Below, piece by piece: positions 49,057-60,254 of a DNA stretch of 64,000 nucleotides. Numbering within the stretch: position 1 is the first letter of the stretch; every line of letters begins with the position of its first letter. Position numbers and translations under genes: made by a program. Below the pieces are notes generated by a model. That model was not told the origin of the DNA. It did no database searches and saw only the letters and a list, made by a program, of their open reading frames with translations. The DNA comes from Chamaecrista fasciculata (Eukaryota; Streptophyta; Magnoliopsida; Fabales; Fabaceae), in NCBI GenBank assembly GCA_003254925.1, contig QANZ01045097.1:87093-151092 (forward strand), in the 5' to 3' direction.

Positions 49057-49412
49057 ACAACAGGGTACCGACATGAAATTTATGCAATAAAAAAAGTAAT
49101 GAAAGATTCAAAAGTTTCTTTTTTTTTTTATCTAGAGGATTCAAAAGTAAAATCGTAAAGCTAATCTCTTTTTGTATTTTTGCTATTTTTGTCCAGAAGC
49201 CCAAAAGCGTAAACCAGGGAAGCAAAGTGGCTCAAGAGTCAACATCAACCCATTATCTCAACTTGTGTGTTCTTCATATTTCTTTTTCTAGAAAAAATTA
49301 TCTTATCAATTCTCCTTATTCGTGAACTGCTGCTATTTGGTCTGTTAAAGACTTGAAAAATAAAAAAGAAAGTCTTATGTGTGATGAAATATTATGCTGA
49401 AAAATTAATAAA

Positions 49413-50643
49413 GAGAAAACCTACTTTTTGGTCCCTCAATTGAGACCGAGTCGATGATTTGGTCCCTGAATTGTGAGAAACTACAACTCAGTCCCTCAAT
49501 TGTATACTTCCGTCTACGTTTTGGTCCCTCAGGTGTGGTCTGTCAGTTATAGAGCTGTTAAGTGATGACGTGTCACTGTTAAGTGCTTAGGTGACTGTTA
49601 AATGCTGAGTTGGCATCCAAATAATATATTCCTACTCATTTTTCATTATACACCTCATAAAAAGGACTTATATGCAATATATTATAACATTTCAATATCA
49701 AAACACAAAAAAAACCAAGGGCCATTATGAAATTTTCACACTCTCCTCTTCTTCATCTTCTTCTTCAACTTCCCAGCCGTCATCGTCATCTCTTCACCAA
49801 CAATTCGACTGGACCATCACTCTGTTTTCCCTTTCCACTCTCCCCACTCTCCCTTTCCACTCAGGCACTCACACACATTTACAATTTTTTCACACTACCA
49901 TTTTCTTCTTCTTCTTCTTTCACTCCATGAAATGTTCGAATTCTCAGATCTTTTCGATGTCGACGACTCCGACGACATCATCTCTCAAGCTCAAGACCCT
50001 TGCGTTTTGGAGCAAGTCTCCGCCATCAAATGCTCTTGCTTCACCGATTCTGCTCTCCCCATCGATCTTGAATCTCGATTCCGCAAAAGGAGGTGAAGAC
50101 GACAGCGAAACCTAAACAAAATCCGGATTGATCGGCATCATCATCGCTGTCTCCTCCTCAAAAGATAGGTTGTTTCTTGTGCTCTCCGAAGAAGGACTAC
50201 TCGAAGAAGAAGAAGAAGAAGAAGAAAAGCAAGGAGAATATTGGGCGTCGGAATCTGGGTGAAACGATGACGATGGAGGCTGAGAAGTTGAAGAAGAAGA
50301 TGGAGAAGAGAAGAGTGTGAAAATTTCATAATGGCCCTTGGTTTTTTTTGTGTTTTGATATTGAAATGTTATAATATGTTGCATATAAGTCCTTTTTATG
50401 AGGTGTAAAATGAAAAATGAGTAGGAATATATTATTTGGATGCCAACTCAGCATTTAACTGCCACCTAAGCACTTAACAGTGACACGTCATCACTTAACA
50501 GCTCTATAACTGACGGACCACACCTGAGGGACCAAAACGTAGACGGAAGTATACAATTGAGGGACTGAGTTGTAGTTTCCCACAATTTAGGGACCAAATC
50601 ATCGACTCAGTCACAATTGAGGGACCAAAAAGTAGGTTTTCTC
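49413..50643. mobile_element. Pack-MULE-like element with perfect 9-bp TSD
   Basis: The left end GAGAAAACCTACTTTTTGGT and its inverse on the right start TIRs of about 370 bp ('cctcaattgtatacttccgt', 'aagtgatgacgtgtcact', 'ttcaatatcaaaacacaaaa'). The flanks hold ATTAATAAA at 49404-49412 and 50644-50652. The middle (about 49780-50290) is codon-like and Ser-rich. Plus frame: MFEFSDLFDVDDSDDIISQA from 49931. Minus frame: SFEEETAMMMPINPDFV ending near 50112. These look like two captured fragments; I do not recognise the sources. Confidence 0.88.
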
Positions 50644-50652
50644 ATTAATAAA

Positions 50653-52458
50653 TTACGAAAGATTCTTGCTATCATCTAACCCAACAGCAGTGTACTTGAG
50701 ATTTTTTTAGCCTCATAAGTCATAAACTCTAATAAATACATCATAAAGATATTACTACACAAGCATTTACTCCCCCAAAAGAAAAATAACGAAACTTTGA
50801 ACTTTCACACTAAAAAAACAACACATAAATGTGTTTTTATCTTCAGGCATATGTTGTAGACCTCCATAAACAGTAAAATGCAACAAAATGATATACTAAT
50901 AAAAGTCGAGGTGAGAATCCAAAAAGCTCATAAACTTGGCTCAACCAAAGCAACTCGTAATGGTCATGACATTGTTCCCATCAAACTATATTAGGTTAGA
51001 CCCTTATTTTCTTCTCTAAGTGATAGGGGCAAAGTGAGAATACTATAGGCTCAATCACAACAACAAGGATTCAACAACAATACTATAAAGAGCTCTCATG
51101 TACACAGTTTTGTATCATCCTCATTTATTATTGAATAATACAATTTATATATTCTGGTTTCTCTCAAGTTTAGTTCCATTTTAGCTAAACTTGTTCACAA
51201 ACATATTCATATTCATATAATATAAAAGTTAAGCCCTTACCTATATATATATATATATAAGTTAAGCACGTACGAAATATTGGACAAATATGACTCGCTT
51301 TTCTTTATAATTTTTTCATAGAATTCTAACAAAAACCACATGTATTTATAGACTCAATTACTTCACTTATTATTTCATTTGTCTACTTTTTTTATTCTAG
51401 ATTATTTATATCAATAAAAATAGATATTTGTTTTGGGAGTTCTCCAAATCCTAAGAGCTAAGAGTAAAAGGCAAAGAACACGTTATAAAGACAAGCGATT
51501 TGTTTAAAAGCAGTACATAAAGAATCAAACCAAAAAAATCAAAGGTTCTATAAGATATTTGATCACTGTCCAAAAAAAAAAAAAAGGATATTTGTTCTAT
51601 TAATTCAATTAAATGGTTCTAACTAAATAATACCTTTAACTAAATAGAATCAATTTCTAAAGCAAAGGAATTTGTTTTGGAAGCTCTACTTTAAAAATCA
51701 ACACATATAACCTTTTCAAAATTCCAAGAACTAAGAAGATTTTTCATGAGGTTGAAAAGATCAATGGGAAAAACACTTTGGGCACTAAAAGATATTTTTT
51801 TGTTAGTTACTTAAATTAAAAAGAATCACCAGATTTATTTTGGACCCTTAACATATGAGGAATCACCTTCTAGAGCAAAAGAATTTGATTTTGAAGTTCA
51901 ACTTAAAAGCGTCAACACAACCAATTCCAAATTCCTAGAACTAAGACTTTTTAATATTTTAAGAGTTAATTCAATTAAATGTCACAATCCAAGCAAAATA
52001 CCTTAAACTAGTGAGAATCACCTTATAAAAAAAAACAATTTGTTCCGAAAAATCTACTTAAAGAATCAACACAAATACATAAAAGGTATAACAGCATAGG
52101 GTCTTAGAGATATTTGTTGCGTTAATTCAATTACATTTCACAAGCCAACAATATCCCTAAAACAAGAGAGAATCACCTTCTAAAGCTATAAGATTTATTT
52201 TAGAAGCTCTACTTAAAAGAACATATACCTAAAATTAGAAGATGACCTTGTAATAATATAAATTATACAAGTAAGCATATATAAGTGAAAGTAGAACCTA
52301 TGCACATTCTTATGATAGTCTGAGTTATACCAAGATATATTTATTTGCCTATTTCATACAAAATCCCCCCTTGAATGAAGGCAACCCAAAAAGATTTAAA
52401 AAAAAAAAAAAACCAATGTCAACACCAATCGGCCAAGGAAAATCTCAACTCTAAAGTC
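50653..52458. other. Non-coding, partly duplicated region
   Basis: 50690-51010 ('cacaagcatttactccccc', 'cttcaggcatatgttgta', 'gacattgttcccatcaaac') is a diverged copy of 62262-62530. 51420-52260 holds loosely repeated units with 'agaatcaccttctaaagc' and 'gaagctctacttaaa', period about 150-200, so probably an old tandem array. No gene. Confidence 0.5.
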
Positions 52459-53101
52459 AAAGCAAAAATTCATAAAAGCCATATTCAGATGAAAGGCAAC
52501 ATAATGATTATAAAAATTAATACGCAATAAGAGTGTAAAATATAAATTCTTATGTTAGCATATCTTTGATACAAAATATCAAGAACAAAATTATATGTAG
52601 TCCACATCTACTCCACATCTACTCCAGTAAACCCATCTCGAACTTTCCATTTCAGACATTTCTTTCTTAACTTGTAAGAACACGGGGTTAACTTACCATC
52701 ATAAACTAAATTTTGTTAGCATAGTTTGGATGTTATTGTTCTTCTAGTTTTACCATATAGATAATATATAGTTATAAGTACTAAANAAAGCAAAAATTCA
52801 TAAAAGCCATATTCAGATGAAAGGCAACATAAGGATTATAAAAATTAATGCGCAATAAGAGTGTAAAATATAAATTCTTATGTTAGCATATCTTTGATAC
52901 AAGATATCAAGAACAAAATTATATGTACTCCACATCTACTCCAGTAAACCCATCTCGAACTTTCCATTTCAGACATTTCTTTCTTAACTTGTAAGAACAC
53001 GAGGTTAACCTACCATCATAAACTAAATTTTGTTAGCATAGTTTGGGTGTTATTGTTCTTCTAGTTTTACCATTTAGATAATATATAGTTATAAGTACTA
53101 A
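52459..53101. repeat. Tandem pair of about 320-bp units with N at the junction
   Basis: 52459-52785 and 52787-53101 are about 97% alike ('aaagcaaaaattcataaaag' through 'gttataagtactaaa'). The single N at 52786 stands exactly between them. It is either a real duplication or an assembly join of two alleles or contig ends. Confidence 0.9.
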
Positions 53102-54300
53102 AAAATGTATAGTAACTTAATATAAAAACTAAATTGTAAAATAAGAAATTTGTCATCAATAATGTTGAAGATGAGCTCAAGAAATATCTCAACTTTCAAA
53201 AGGGCTTAAATACACTTTTGGTCCCTCTAGAATTTTAAAAGTGTGACAGAAAAGGATGAGAAAAATAAGCAAAAGAAATAAAGATGCCAGGAGAAAGTCT
53301 AGAGAGAGAAATTATAAGAGAAAGTGGAGTGCAACCCAGAAAATGAGTAAAAATTTTGGCTGAATTAAAGGAACGTGTAAATGAGTGAAAAGGGAGCAAA
53401 TTAAGTGGGAGAAAGAAAAAATATTGAGGAAAACATGATGATGCACCAACATATGACATTTCTAGATTGGGGCAGAAATTATGTATTGTGTACTGGTTTT
53501 CATTGCACCTATTAGTGAACCTAGACCCGAGGTCAAATTTGTAATATATAATTGAAGATAATTGTCTAAAGAGAAGTGACCATATCAGATATAGTTTGTT
53601 TCTATTCCTTATTTCCCTAATTTTTATCTCGTGTATCCTTTCAATTAACTAATTTAATAATACAGTTAGTAATCTACAAATTATGTACATATCAATATTC
53701 AATACAGTTGATGCTATAAGATATAGTAAATGTGAGTCTTTTTTTTTTTAAAAGAAAATCCTCCACAAGTCACCTAAAACTAAGGCCTCAATATAGATTA
53801 TCTAAATTACTAACCTGAAATGCCCCACTTTCTAACACGTATTATTACACACAAGCTAGAATTACTGCACCAAATTAAAATAGAATTGAGAAAACAATAG
53901 AAAGTACATTAAGAGGATGAATCTATAGTCAAGCATTAGAAGATACCCACTCCAGCAGGACAACAAGATCATGGAGCTCATAGTCCCAATTCTAGTAACA
54001 CTTGTGGTTACTTTCAAAACTCTCCACAACGTCATCACCAAATATTTCCATGTCACTGCACTAATTAATTCTAAAAAGCAATTTGCAAAAACTTTCTAAT
54101 AAGTTAGTGTTGGCATAATATAATCTCACAAATTCTTTCGTTGTATAAGATAATATGATCAGGACATGTTCCACCTTCAACCATACCAGTAGCCCCTTCT
54201 TGTGTGCCAGATACAACAACCTTAACATGATTTCCAGGTTCAAAGTATTTACAAAATTCCCTTTTATGTACAACAAGAGTTTTCTGATAAAAATCAACAA
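52787..54300. repeat. Segmental duplication, copy 1 (partner 56160-59310)
   Basis: Blocks shared in order with 56160-59310: the 52787-53101 unit, the 'gggcttaaatacacttttgg' unit (53199-53460), the 'gataattgtctaaagagaag' unit (53463-53780), the 'ctaacctgaaatgcc' unit (53810-53890), then the SPT5 exon remnants (53940-54300). Copy 1 lacks about 600 bases present in copy 2 between the last two groups. Confidence 0.8.
53940..54290 (-). pseudogene. SPT5 pseudogene fragment, copy 1
   Basis: SPT5 is the NGN/KOW-domain elongation factor that travels with RNA polymerase II. On the minus strand, 54270-54100 reads REFCKYFEPGNHVKVV, then SGTQEGATGMV, then HVLIILSYTTKEFVR in another frame, matching the plant SPT5 KOW region (KYFEPGNHVKVVSGT..HVLIILSDTTKE..). 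The next exon, 54055-53940, reads GDDVVESFES.. and NWDYELHDLVVLLE (family: VVESSEVTTG..GDYELHDLVLLD). Stops and indels break both exons. It is a second, more damaged copy of the pieces at 58940-59310. Confidence 0.8.
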
Positions 54301-55660
54301 TGATTACTAATCTAGGCCCTATTAATTATGTTCCTTAATGTCCCAGATATATAGAAGTATTAGTCAAATTTGCATCACACACATATTTACAAAAATTTTT
54401 GTGGTTATCCAAATGCAAGGGCAACAACAATAAATCAAGACGAGAACTCAATACAACACTTTTAACTCTTTCAAAGAAGCTTCTACACATGACATGATTT
54501 AGAACCAAATAAAAAACACTGAATTACTAAAGCTTAACCATAGAAATTTCATGAAATGAATAACTAGAAATGCCAACATGCCAATTGGTTGAACAATGAC
54601 AAAACATAATATATATGCATATACAACAAAGATAAATCAATTCTCATCCTAACGTACAATATAATCAACTACACAAGCATTTACTCCCCCACACAACAAC
54701 AATAATTCATGCCTCGTAATCGCACCAAAGACCCATTGTCTCTCCCTCACTTATTTGGTTTATTGTTTGGGTGGGGACTATTTTATCCATCTTTCTGTTT
54801 TATTATCTAGACTATGACTAATATTCTTCACCTATCCGTTTTACGGTCTAGGTGATGACTGATCTCTTTCACCAATTTGCTTGTCTAAGTGAATCATCTA
54901 TCCGTTTTACGGTCTAAACGATAATTAACATATATTCACTTATCCTTTTTACGGTCTAAGAGAGGACATATTTTTTTCATCTATCCGTTTTACGGTCTAG
55001 AAGATGATTAATTTATTTTCACCTATCCGATTTACGGTCTAGACGATAATAAACATATATTCACCTATCCGTTTTACGGTCTATAAGAGAAGGTCTCATT
55101 TTCACAATTTGCTTTACTATCTAAGTGAGGACATATTTCTTTCATCTATCCGTTTTACGGTCTAGAAGATAATTAATTTATTTTCACCTATCCATTTTAC
55201 GATTATGTGAAGGCTAATCTCATTTTCACCTATTTACTTTACTGTCTAAGTGAAGACTTCATCTATCCGTTTTACGGTATAGACGATGACTAATATTGTT
55301 GCACATATCCATTTTAATTTAAGCATAGGATTGATCTCATTTTCACCTATCCGTTTTACAGTCTAGGCAAAAGCTAACCCCTACAAGAAAAGTGAGAAAA
55401 TAGAGGTTGACCAAGAACAACTTGCATGATATTTGGACGAGCTAAGTGAGTGAGCCTTTTGGATTTTCACCTCAACCATCATCTATATATCATTATATTG
55501 TATTCAACTATATATAAAGGTCACAACATATGCATGAAGTTTAAACACATTTTTTTTTTGTTTTTTAGTGTGGAAGCATGATGGTCCATTGCTATTCATT
55601 TGGACAAGAACTTCTCTTATAATTCCCACAGCAGAGTCCTCTCCAGACCTGTGAGAATAA
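54301..55660. repeat. Segmental duplication, copy 1 (partner 61920-63245)
   Basis: It matches 61920-63245 in order: 'acaatgattactaa.ctagg', 'ggttatccaaatgcaaggg', 'gttgaaca.tgacaaaacat', the hairpin-repeat block, then 'gacgagctaagtgagtgagc' and the start of the SPT5 C-terminal exon ('catgatggtccattgct'). Confidence 0.8.
54783..55375. repeat. Tandem hairpin repeats built on CCGTTTTACGG, block 1
   Basis: About 11 units share CACCTATCCGTTTTACGGTC plus TAGGTG-like ends, every 45-60 bases. CCGT-TTT-ACGG is a perfect inverted repeat, and CACCTA..TAGGTG extends the stem in the best copies. Some units have lost one arm (TATCCATTTTACGATTA). Diverged units ('caatttgctttactatctaagtga') alternate with them. 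I do not recognise the repeat. It lies downstream, in SPT5 sense, of the SPT5 C-terminal exon remnant. Confidence 0.85.
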
Positions 55661-55703
55661 ACCAATATTTCCGGCATAAACGATGGTCCTTCATTGTTCT
55701 CGC
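55566..55703 (-). pseudogene. SPT5 C-terminal exon remnant
   Basis: After an acceptor 'ttgttgtag' (minus strand) the frame reads ENNEGPSFMPEILVYSHRSG then EDSAVGIIREVL, matching the end of plant SPT5 (GGDNEGPWFMPDILVNVRRSGEE..GVIREVL). The match stops after REVL, and the following residues (VQMNSNGPSCFHTKK) are not SPT5-like. The exon keeps its frame but has no intact gene around it. A truncated copy of its end lies at 63180-63243. Confidence 0.85.
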
Positions 55704-56202
55704 CTACAACAAAATTAAACCAACAAATTGTTAGGCTAAGCTTATTATAACTATTAACAATAACATTTAAAACCTTGGTAGATCCAATCAATAAATAATA
55801 CGCAAAAATTAATGGACGAAGTTGGCAGATCCAATCTAGAAAAGGATCTTAAGATATAAGAGACAAGTTGGACGGAGAAGTATGGAAAACAAAACAAACT
55901 TGTCTAGGTATACGATCATTCTCATGGTTAGTGGTGGGGTCTATTGGAGGTTTCTTGTATGAATTATAAAATAAAGACACCCTAATAGTTTGTCAAAAAT
56001 TAAAAGAAATAAAAGAACTCTGCTAGCACCATAATTATCACTAGACCATGTTTAACTGATCTGATAAATTGATCATCCGTACTTACATTAGGAAAATGAT
56101 ATAAATAAACATTCAAAATTCCAAATACCAAAGAAAACACTAGAGTGCAGAATACAAATAACCATCAAATATGAAAAGCAACATAAGGATTATAAAAATT
56201 AA

Positions 56203-56683
56203 GGCAAAACACCCTTTCGTGCCCCTAACGTTTGCGGTGATTTTCAGTTAGGCCCCTAATTTTGACTCAATATTGATGTGTCAATTTGTTTTTATTTGTG
56301 TGTCAATTTTTTGTTCTGAATTGAATATGTGGCAAGATGACTGGATAAATAAAACATCCCTGATTTATTTTTTATCCACAATGACATTTCCTACATGGTA
56401 TAAGGCTTGCGAAGATGAAGATGAAGATGTCAAAAAAATTTTAAGGTAGTAATTTTTTGGTTTAGAGAATGTCATGGTGGATAAAAAATAAATCAGGAAT
56501 GTTTTATTTATTCAGTCATCTTGCCACATATTCAATTCATAACAAAAAATTGACACACAAGTAAAATTAGGGGCATAATTGAAACTAACTTTTCACAATG
56601 GGGGCACAACTGACACAAATGAAACGTTAGGGGCATAATTGAAAATCACCGCAAACGTTAGGGGCATGAAAGGGTCTTTTGCC
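56203..56683. mobile_element. MULE-type MITE with 9-10-bp TSD and a paralogous empty site
   Basis: The ends GGCAAAACACCCTTTCGTGC and, inverted, GGCAAAAGACCCTTTCATGC lead into long arms ('cctaacgtttgcggtgattt'). The flanks repeat TAAAAATTAA (56193-56202 and 56684-56693). The duplicated units at about 52525 and 52850 read straight through 'attataaaaattaat.cgc' with one copy and no insert: an empty site. Confidence 0.93.
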
Positions 56684-57319
56684 TAAAAATTAATGAACAA
56701 CAAGAGTGTAAAATATAAATTCTTATGTTAGCATATCTTTCATACAAGATATCTAAGAACTGAATCATATGTACTCCACATCTACTCTAGTAAACCCATC
56801 TTGAACTTCCCATTTCAGACATTTCTTATTTAGCTTGTAAGAACGTAAGGTTAACTTGCCATCATAAACTAAATTCTGTTAGCATAGTTTGGGTTCTATT
56901 GTTCTTCTAGTTATAAGCACCAAAATAAGTACAGTAGCTTAATATAAAAACTAATTTGTAACATAAGAAATTTGTCATGAATAATGTTGAAGATAAGTTC
57001 AAGAAATATCCCAACTTTAAAAAGGGCTTAAATACACTTTTGGTCCCTTTAGAATTTTAAAAGTGTGACAGAAAAGGATGAGAAAAATAAGCGAGAGGAA
57101 CAAATATGCCAGCAGAAAGTCTAGAGAGAGAATTATAAGAGAAAGTGGAGTGTAACCTAAAAATAAGCCAAGAGAAATAGTAAGAAAAAGAGCACAAATT
57201 TTGGCTGAGTTAAAGGCACATGTAAATGACTGAAAAAGGAACAATTTAAGTGGGAGAAAGAAAAAATATCGAGGAAAACATGATAATGCACCAACATATG
57301 ACATTTCTAGATTGGGGGG

Positions 57320-57900
57320 AAAAAATATGTGTAGGGGAAAGACAGCCTATAAGATAGAAATCATGACCCAAAAACTTAATTTAGAATATAAACTTGTCTG
57401 TCCATCATATGAAAAAGCACTTAGATAGATGTAACTGGAGACATCATTTAAAAAAAAAAAAGCACAGCTAGCTAATATGAAGACCCAAGATAGTCACGAT
57501 TACCGACTTGGTATCGCGGACTTGTACCCAAGGAATCCATCTTCCCAGTTATCCCTGGTTTTATTTCCATAAAAAATATAGGTATCAACATTCACAAAAC
57601 AACAATTGTACGTGTTTTTAAATTGATAATACAGACCGAATCTGCAACATGTCACAGAAGATAAATATTAAAAACTTGTTTATAGCTAATCATTAGTTTA
57701 TTTATATTTCTTACTTTTCTAATTGCATCTATTTTTTTTACTTCTTATATGCTTTTAATTAATATTTTAATATTATAGTTTTATTTACCTATAAAATCAC
57801 TATATATATAGTATCATTGATATGAGGTTATATCAGATGTGAAATATTTTTCTAAAGCCCCAGCAAACCAAGGCCTCAGTACATATTCTCTCAATAAATG
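57320..57900. other. Insert unique to duplication copy 2
   Basis: No counterpart in 52787-54300 and no gene or clear termini seen. Confidence 0.4.
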
Positions 57901-58429
57901 TATTGTATAGTAGTTTTCATTGCACCAATCAGTCAACCTAGATCTGATGTCAAATTTGCAATATATAACTGAAGATAATTGTCTAAAGAGAAGTGACCAT
58001 ATCGCATATAGTTTGTTTCTATTCCTTATTTTCCTAATTTTTATCTCGTGTATCCTTTCAATAATTATTATAATAATATAGTTAGTAATCTACAAATTCT
58101 GTACATATCAATATTCAATACAGTTAATGCTATAAGATATAGTAAATGTGAACCAGTATTTTTAAAAAAAATCCTCCACAAGCCACCTAATACTAAGGCC
58201 TATATATAGACTAGATTGTATGTACTCCAAACCTAATGTAAATTTTATAAAAAAATTTAAATTTGGGAATGGCACAGCTTTACAACTTGGATTACATACA
58301 TTACTTCTATTAACATGATAAACGATAACAAAAACTTTAATTTCCAGCAAGTGTCTTACAAACTTTTTGCTCTAATAGCTTTTATTACCATCACTAATAT
58401 ATATTCTTGAACGAATAGTACATGACAAA

Positions 58430-59470
58430 CCTTGGAGGACAGACTCATGGGAGTATATGGATTCCATGTGCATAGGAGTTATCATTCCATCATCAATAGG
58501 TGTTGCTGCGAAAAGCAATATGTTCAACAAACATAATAGAAGTCAATTTTAGTAATAATACAACATACAAATTTTCAAGCCAACAAAAATAACTTAAACC
58601 CTCAAGGATCTCGTAGGATAAAAATTCAAATTGGCATGAAAATTAGTTACATATCTATCACATTTATTTTTTTCTTAATCTTGCACTTGATTTCCCTTAA
58701 TTTCACCATTGCAACTTCAGATCTGTCAGGAACCCCCCTTAAGAACCTAAAACAAAATAAAAGCGCATTAAGATTTAAGATATGCAAAAGGTAAATGTTA
58801 AAATACTTTTGACTTATTATCTAAGTTACTAACCTGAAATGCCTCACTTTCTACACGTATTATTACACCAAAGCTAGAATTAATGCACCAAATTAAAATA
58901 AAATTGAGAAAAAAAGTAGAAAATACATTTAAGAGAATGAATGTCAAGCATTAGAAAACACTCACTCCAGCAAGACAAGATCATGGAGCTCATAGTCCTC
59001 AATTATTGTAATTCCTGTGGTTAATTCAGAACTCTCCACAAAGTCATCAGCAGATATTTCCATGTTTCTGCACTAATTCTAAATATTAATTTGCGAAAAC
59101 TTTCTAATAAGTTAGTGTTGGCATAATAAAATCTCACACGTTCTTTTGTTGTATCAGATAATATGATCAGGACATGATATTCCACCTTCACAACCACACC
59201 TGTAACCCTTTCTTGTGTGCTAGATGCAACCTTAACAAGATTTCCAGGTTCAAATAATTAACAAAGTTCCCTTTCATTTCCAGCAAGAGTTTTCTGCTGA
59301 AAGCAAACAATATCAATTACTAATCATCATGCAAAAGCAGTAGGCATTCCAAGGAAGAAAACGATCTTATATTAACCCATGCTTACTGAAGCCATCTTTG
59401 AACATCATCCTTCCAATAGTTTCAAAGTGTCATGGGATCACATCTATGGTCCACACGGATAAGCAATTCC
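58430..59470 (-). pseudogene. SPT5 pseudogene, copy 2 (at least four exon remnants)
   Basis: Minus-strand pieces run in gene order. 59470-59388: IRVDHRCDPMT.. and FETIGRMMFKDGF (family: IRVERRRDPMTGDYFENIGGMLFKDGF), frameshifted between the parts. 59290-59103: NERELC, an in-frame stop, LFEPGNLVKVASSTQE, then VEYHVLIILSDTTKERVRF (KOW region). 59065-58962: ADDFVESSELTTGIT and IEDYELHDLVLLE, then a stop. 58506-58435: ATPIDDGMITPMHMES, matching the TPMRD-type C-terminal repeats (GATPIHDGMRTPMR). Introns lie between them, so the copy arose from genomic DNA, not from mRNA. The later KOW domains are missing. Not functional. Confidence 0.85.
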
Positions 59471-60254
59471 CTAAACAAAAAGAAACAATGAGGGCAGAAA
59501 GTGAATAACTTCCCAAGAAACAGACATAATTCTGTTAAAATAAGAGGGATCAAAATTTTATTGTTCACTTAATACTGATGAAAGAGGTACCTGATGCCAA
59601 ATCTTCTAGTCGATGATCTAGAATGGTGGGATACTTCACATTTATAAAATCACAGAGACGAAAATTTACACAACTCCCTCAAATGTAAAGCAACTTAATT
59701 AATTTAATCGGACAGAGAAAATAGAAAAAAACTGAAACAGAAGTAAGAGATACTTAATGGGTTGGTTGCAGAAAGTGGAGCAAAATTTGGATAAAAATTA
59801 GTAATGAGAAAGAAAAAATGGCTTCTTCTGCTCCTACAGTTTCTTATTTAGAATAGCTAAATTTAGTTCTTTTCACAATCTCAAAAGCATGATAATAAGT
59901 ATTCTCAAAACAGTGATAAGAAAAAACTCTTTCAGAAATAGTTTCAAATATGTTGAATTGTACAGAAAGAAACTTTTCAAAAAAAGAAAATTATGGAAAG
60001 CAGAGAAGAACATCACATGAAGATGTGACAGACAATGGAGCAACATTAAGGTTTCAAATTACCTTGTTCCAAAACTTGTAAACTATGAGTTTCTTCAATT
60101 CAAATGCTTCCCCCTACTAAAAAAAAACATGCTTTAGAAAACCTTTCTTCTGAAATACACAACATAGATAATCAGCAAGAAAAAAGACTGGGTTGACAAG
60201 GACTGTAACTTAATAAAAATGAATTGAATATAAGAACACCAAAGTAATCCAGAA

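Larger units (their letters stand above)
46078..49085. mobile_element. Pack-MULE with 9-bp TSD, interrupted by nested hAT elements
   Basis: The left end GGGTAAATTGCAGTTTGGTA and the right end (GGTACC..AAATTTATGC) are inverted. TIRs of about 600 bp (46078-46690 and 47500-49085 without the insert) mirror each other throughout: 'ggttaggggtggtt', 'gctccgttagcgaa', 'catgttaaaatgtcaaaaac'. The flanks hold AATAAAAAA at 46069-46077 and 49086-49094, the 9-bp Mutator duplication. The middle (about 46700-47480) carries captured genic pieces. The right TIR is split by 48091-49056 with its own duplication. Without insertions the element is about 2.0 kb. No transposase gene, so it is non-autonomous. Confidence 0.92.
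56160..59310. repeat. Segmental duplication, copy 2 (partner 52787-54300)
   Basis: The same block order as copy 1 in the same orientation, but with a transposon inserted at 56203-56683, extra sequence at about 57320-57900, and a further SPT5 exon at 58435. By eye it is clearly diverged from copy 1, so the duplication is not recent. Confidence 0.8.

Noticed and set aside
53235-53459. Hydrophobic minus-strand frame, also seen at 57017-57304
   Set aside because: The two duplicates do not keep the frame in parallel and no domain is recognisable; it is probably non-coding repeat sequence.
54783-55375. CRISPR-like array
   Set aside because: Irregular spacing, diverged spacers that are themselves repeat-derived, and a plant nuclear context.
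54783-55375. Helitron 3' ends (hairpin followed by CTAG)
   Set aside because: The hairpin-CTAG arrangement is suggestive, but many tandem copies, no 5' TC terminus and no AT target do not fit.
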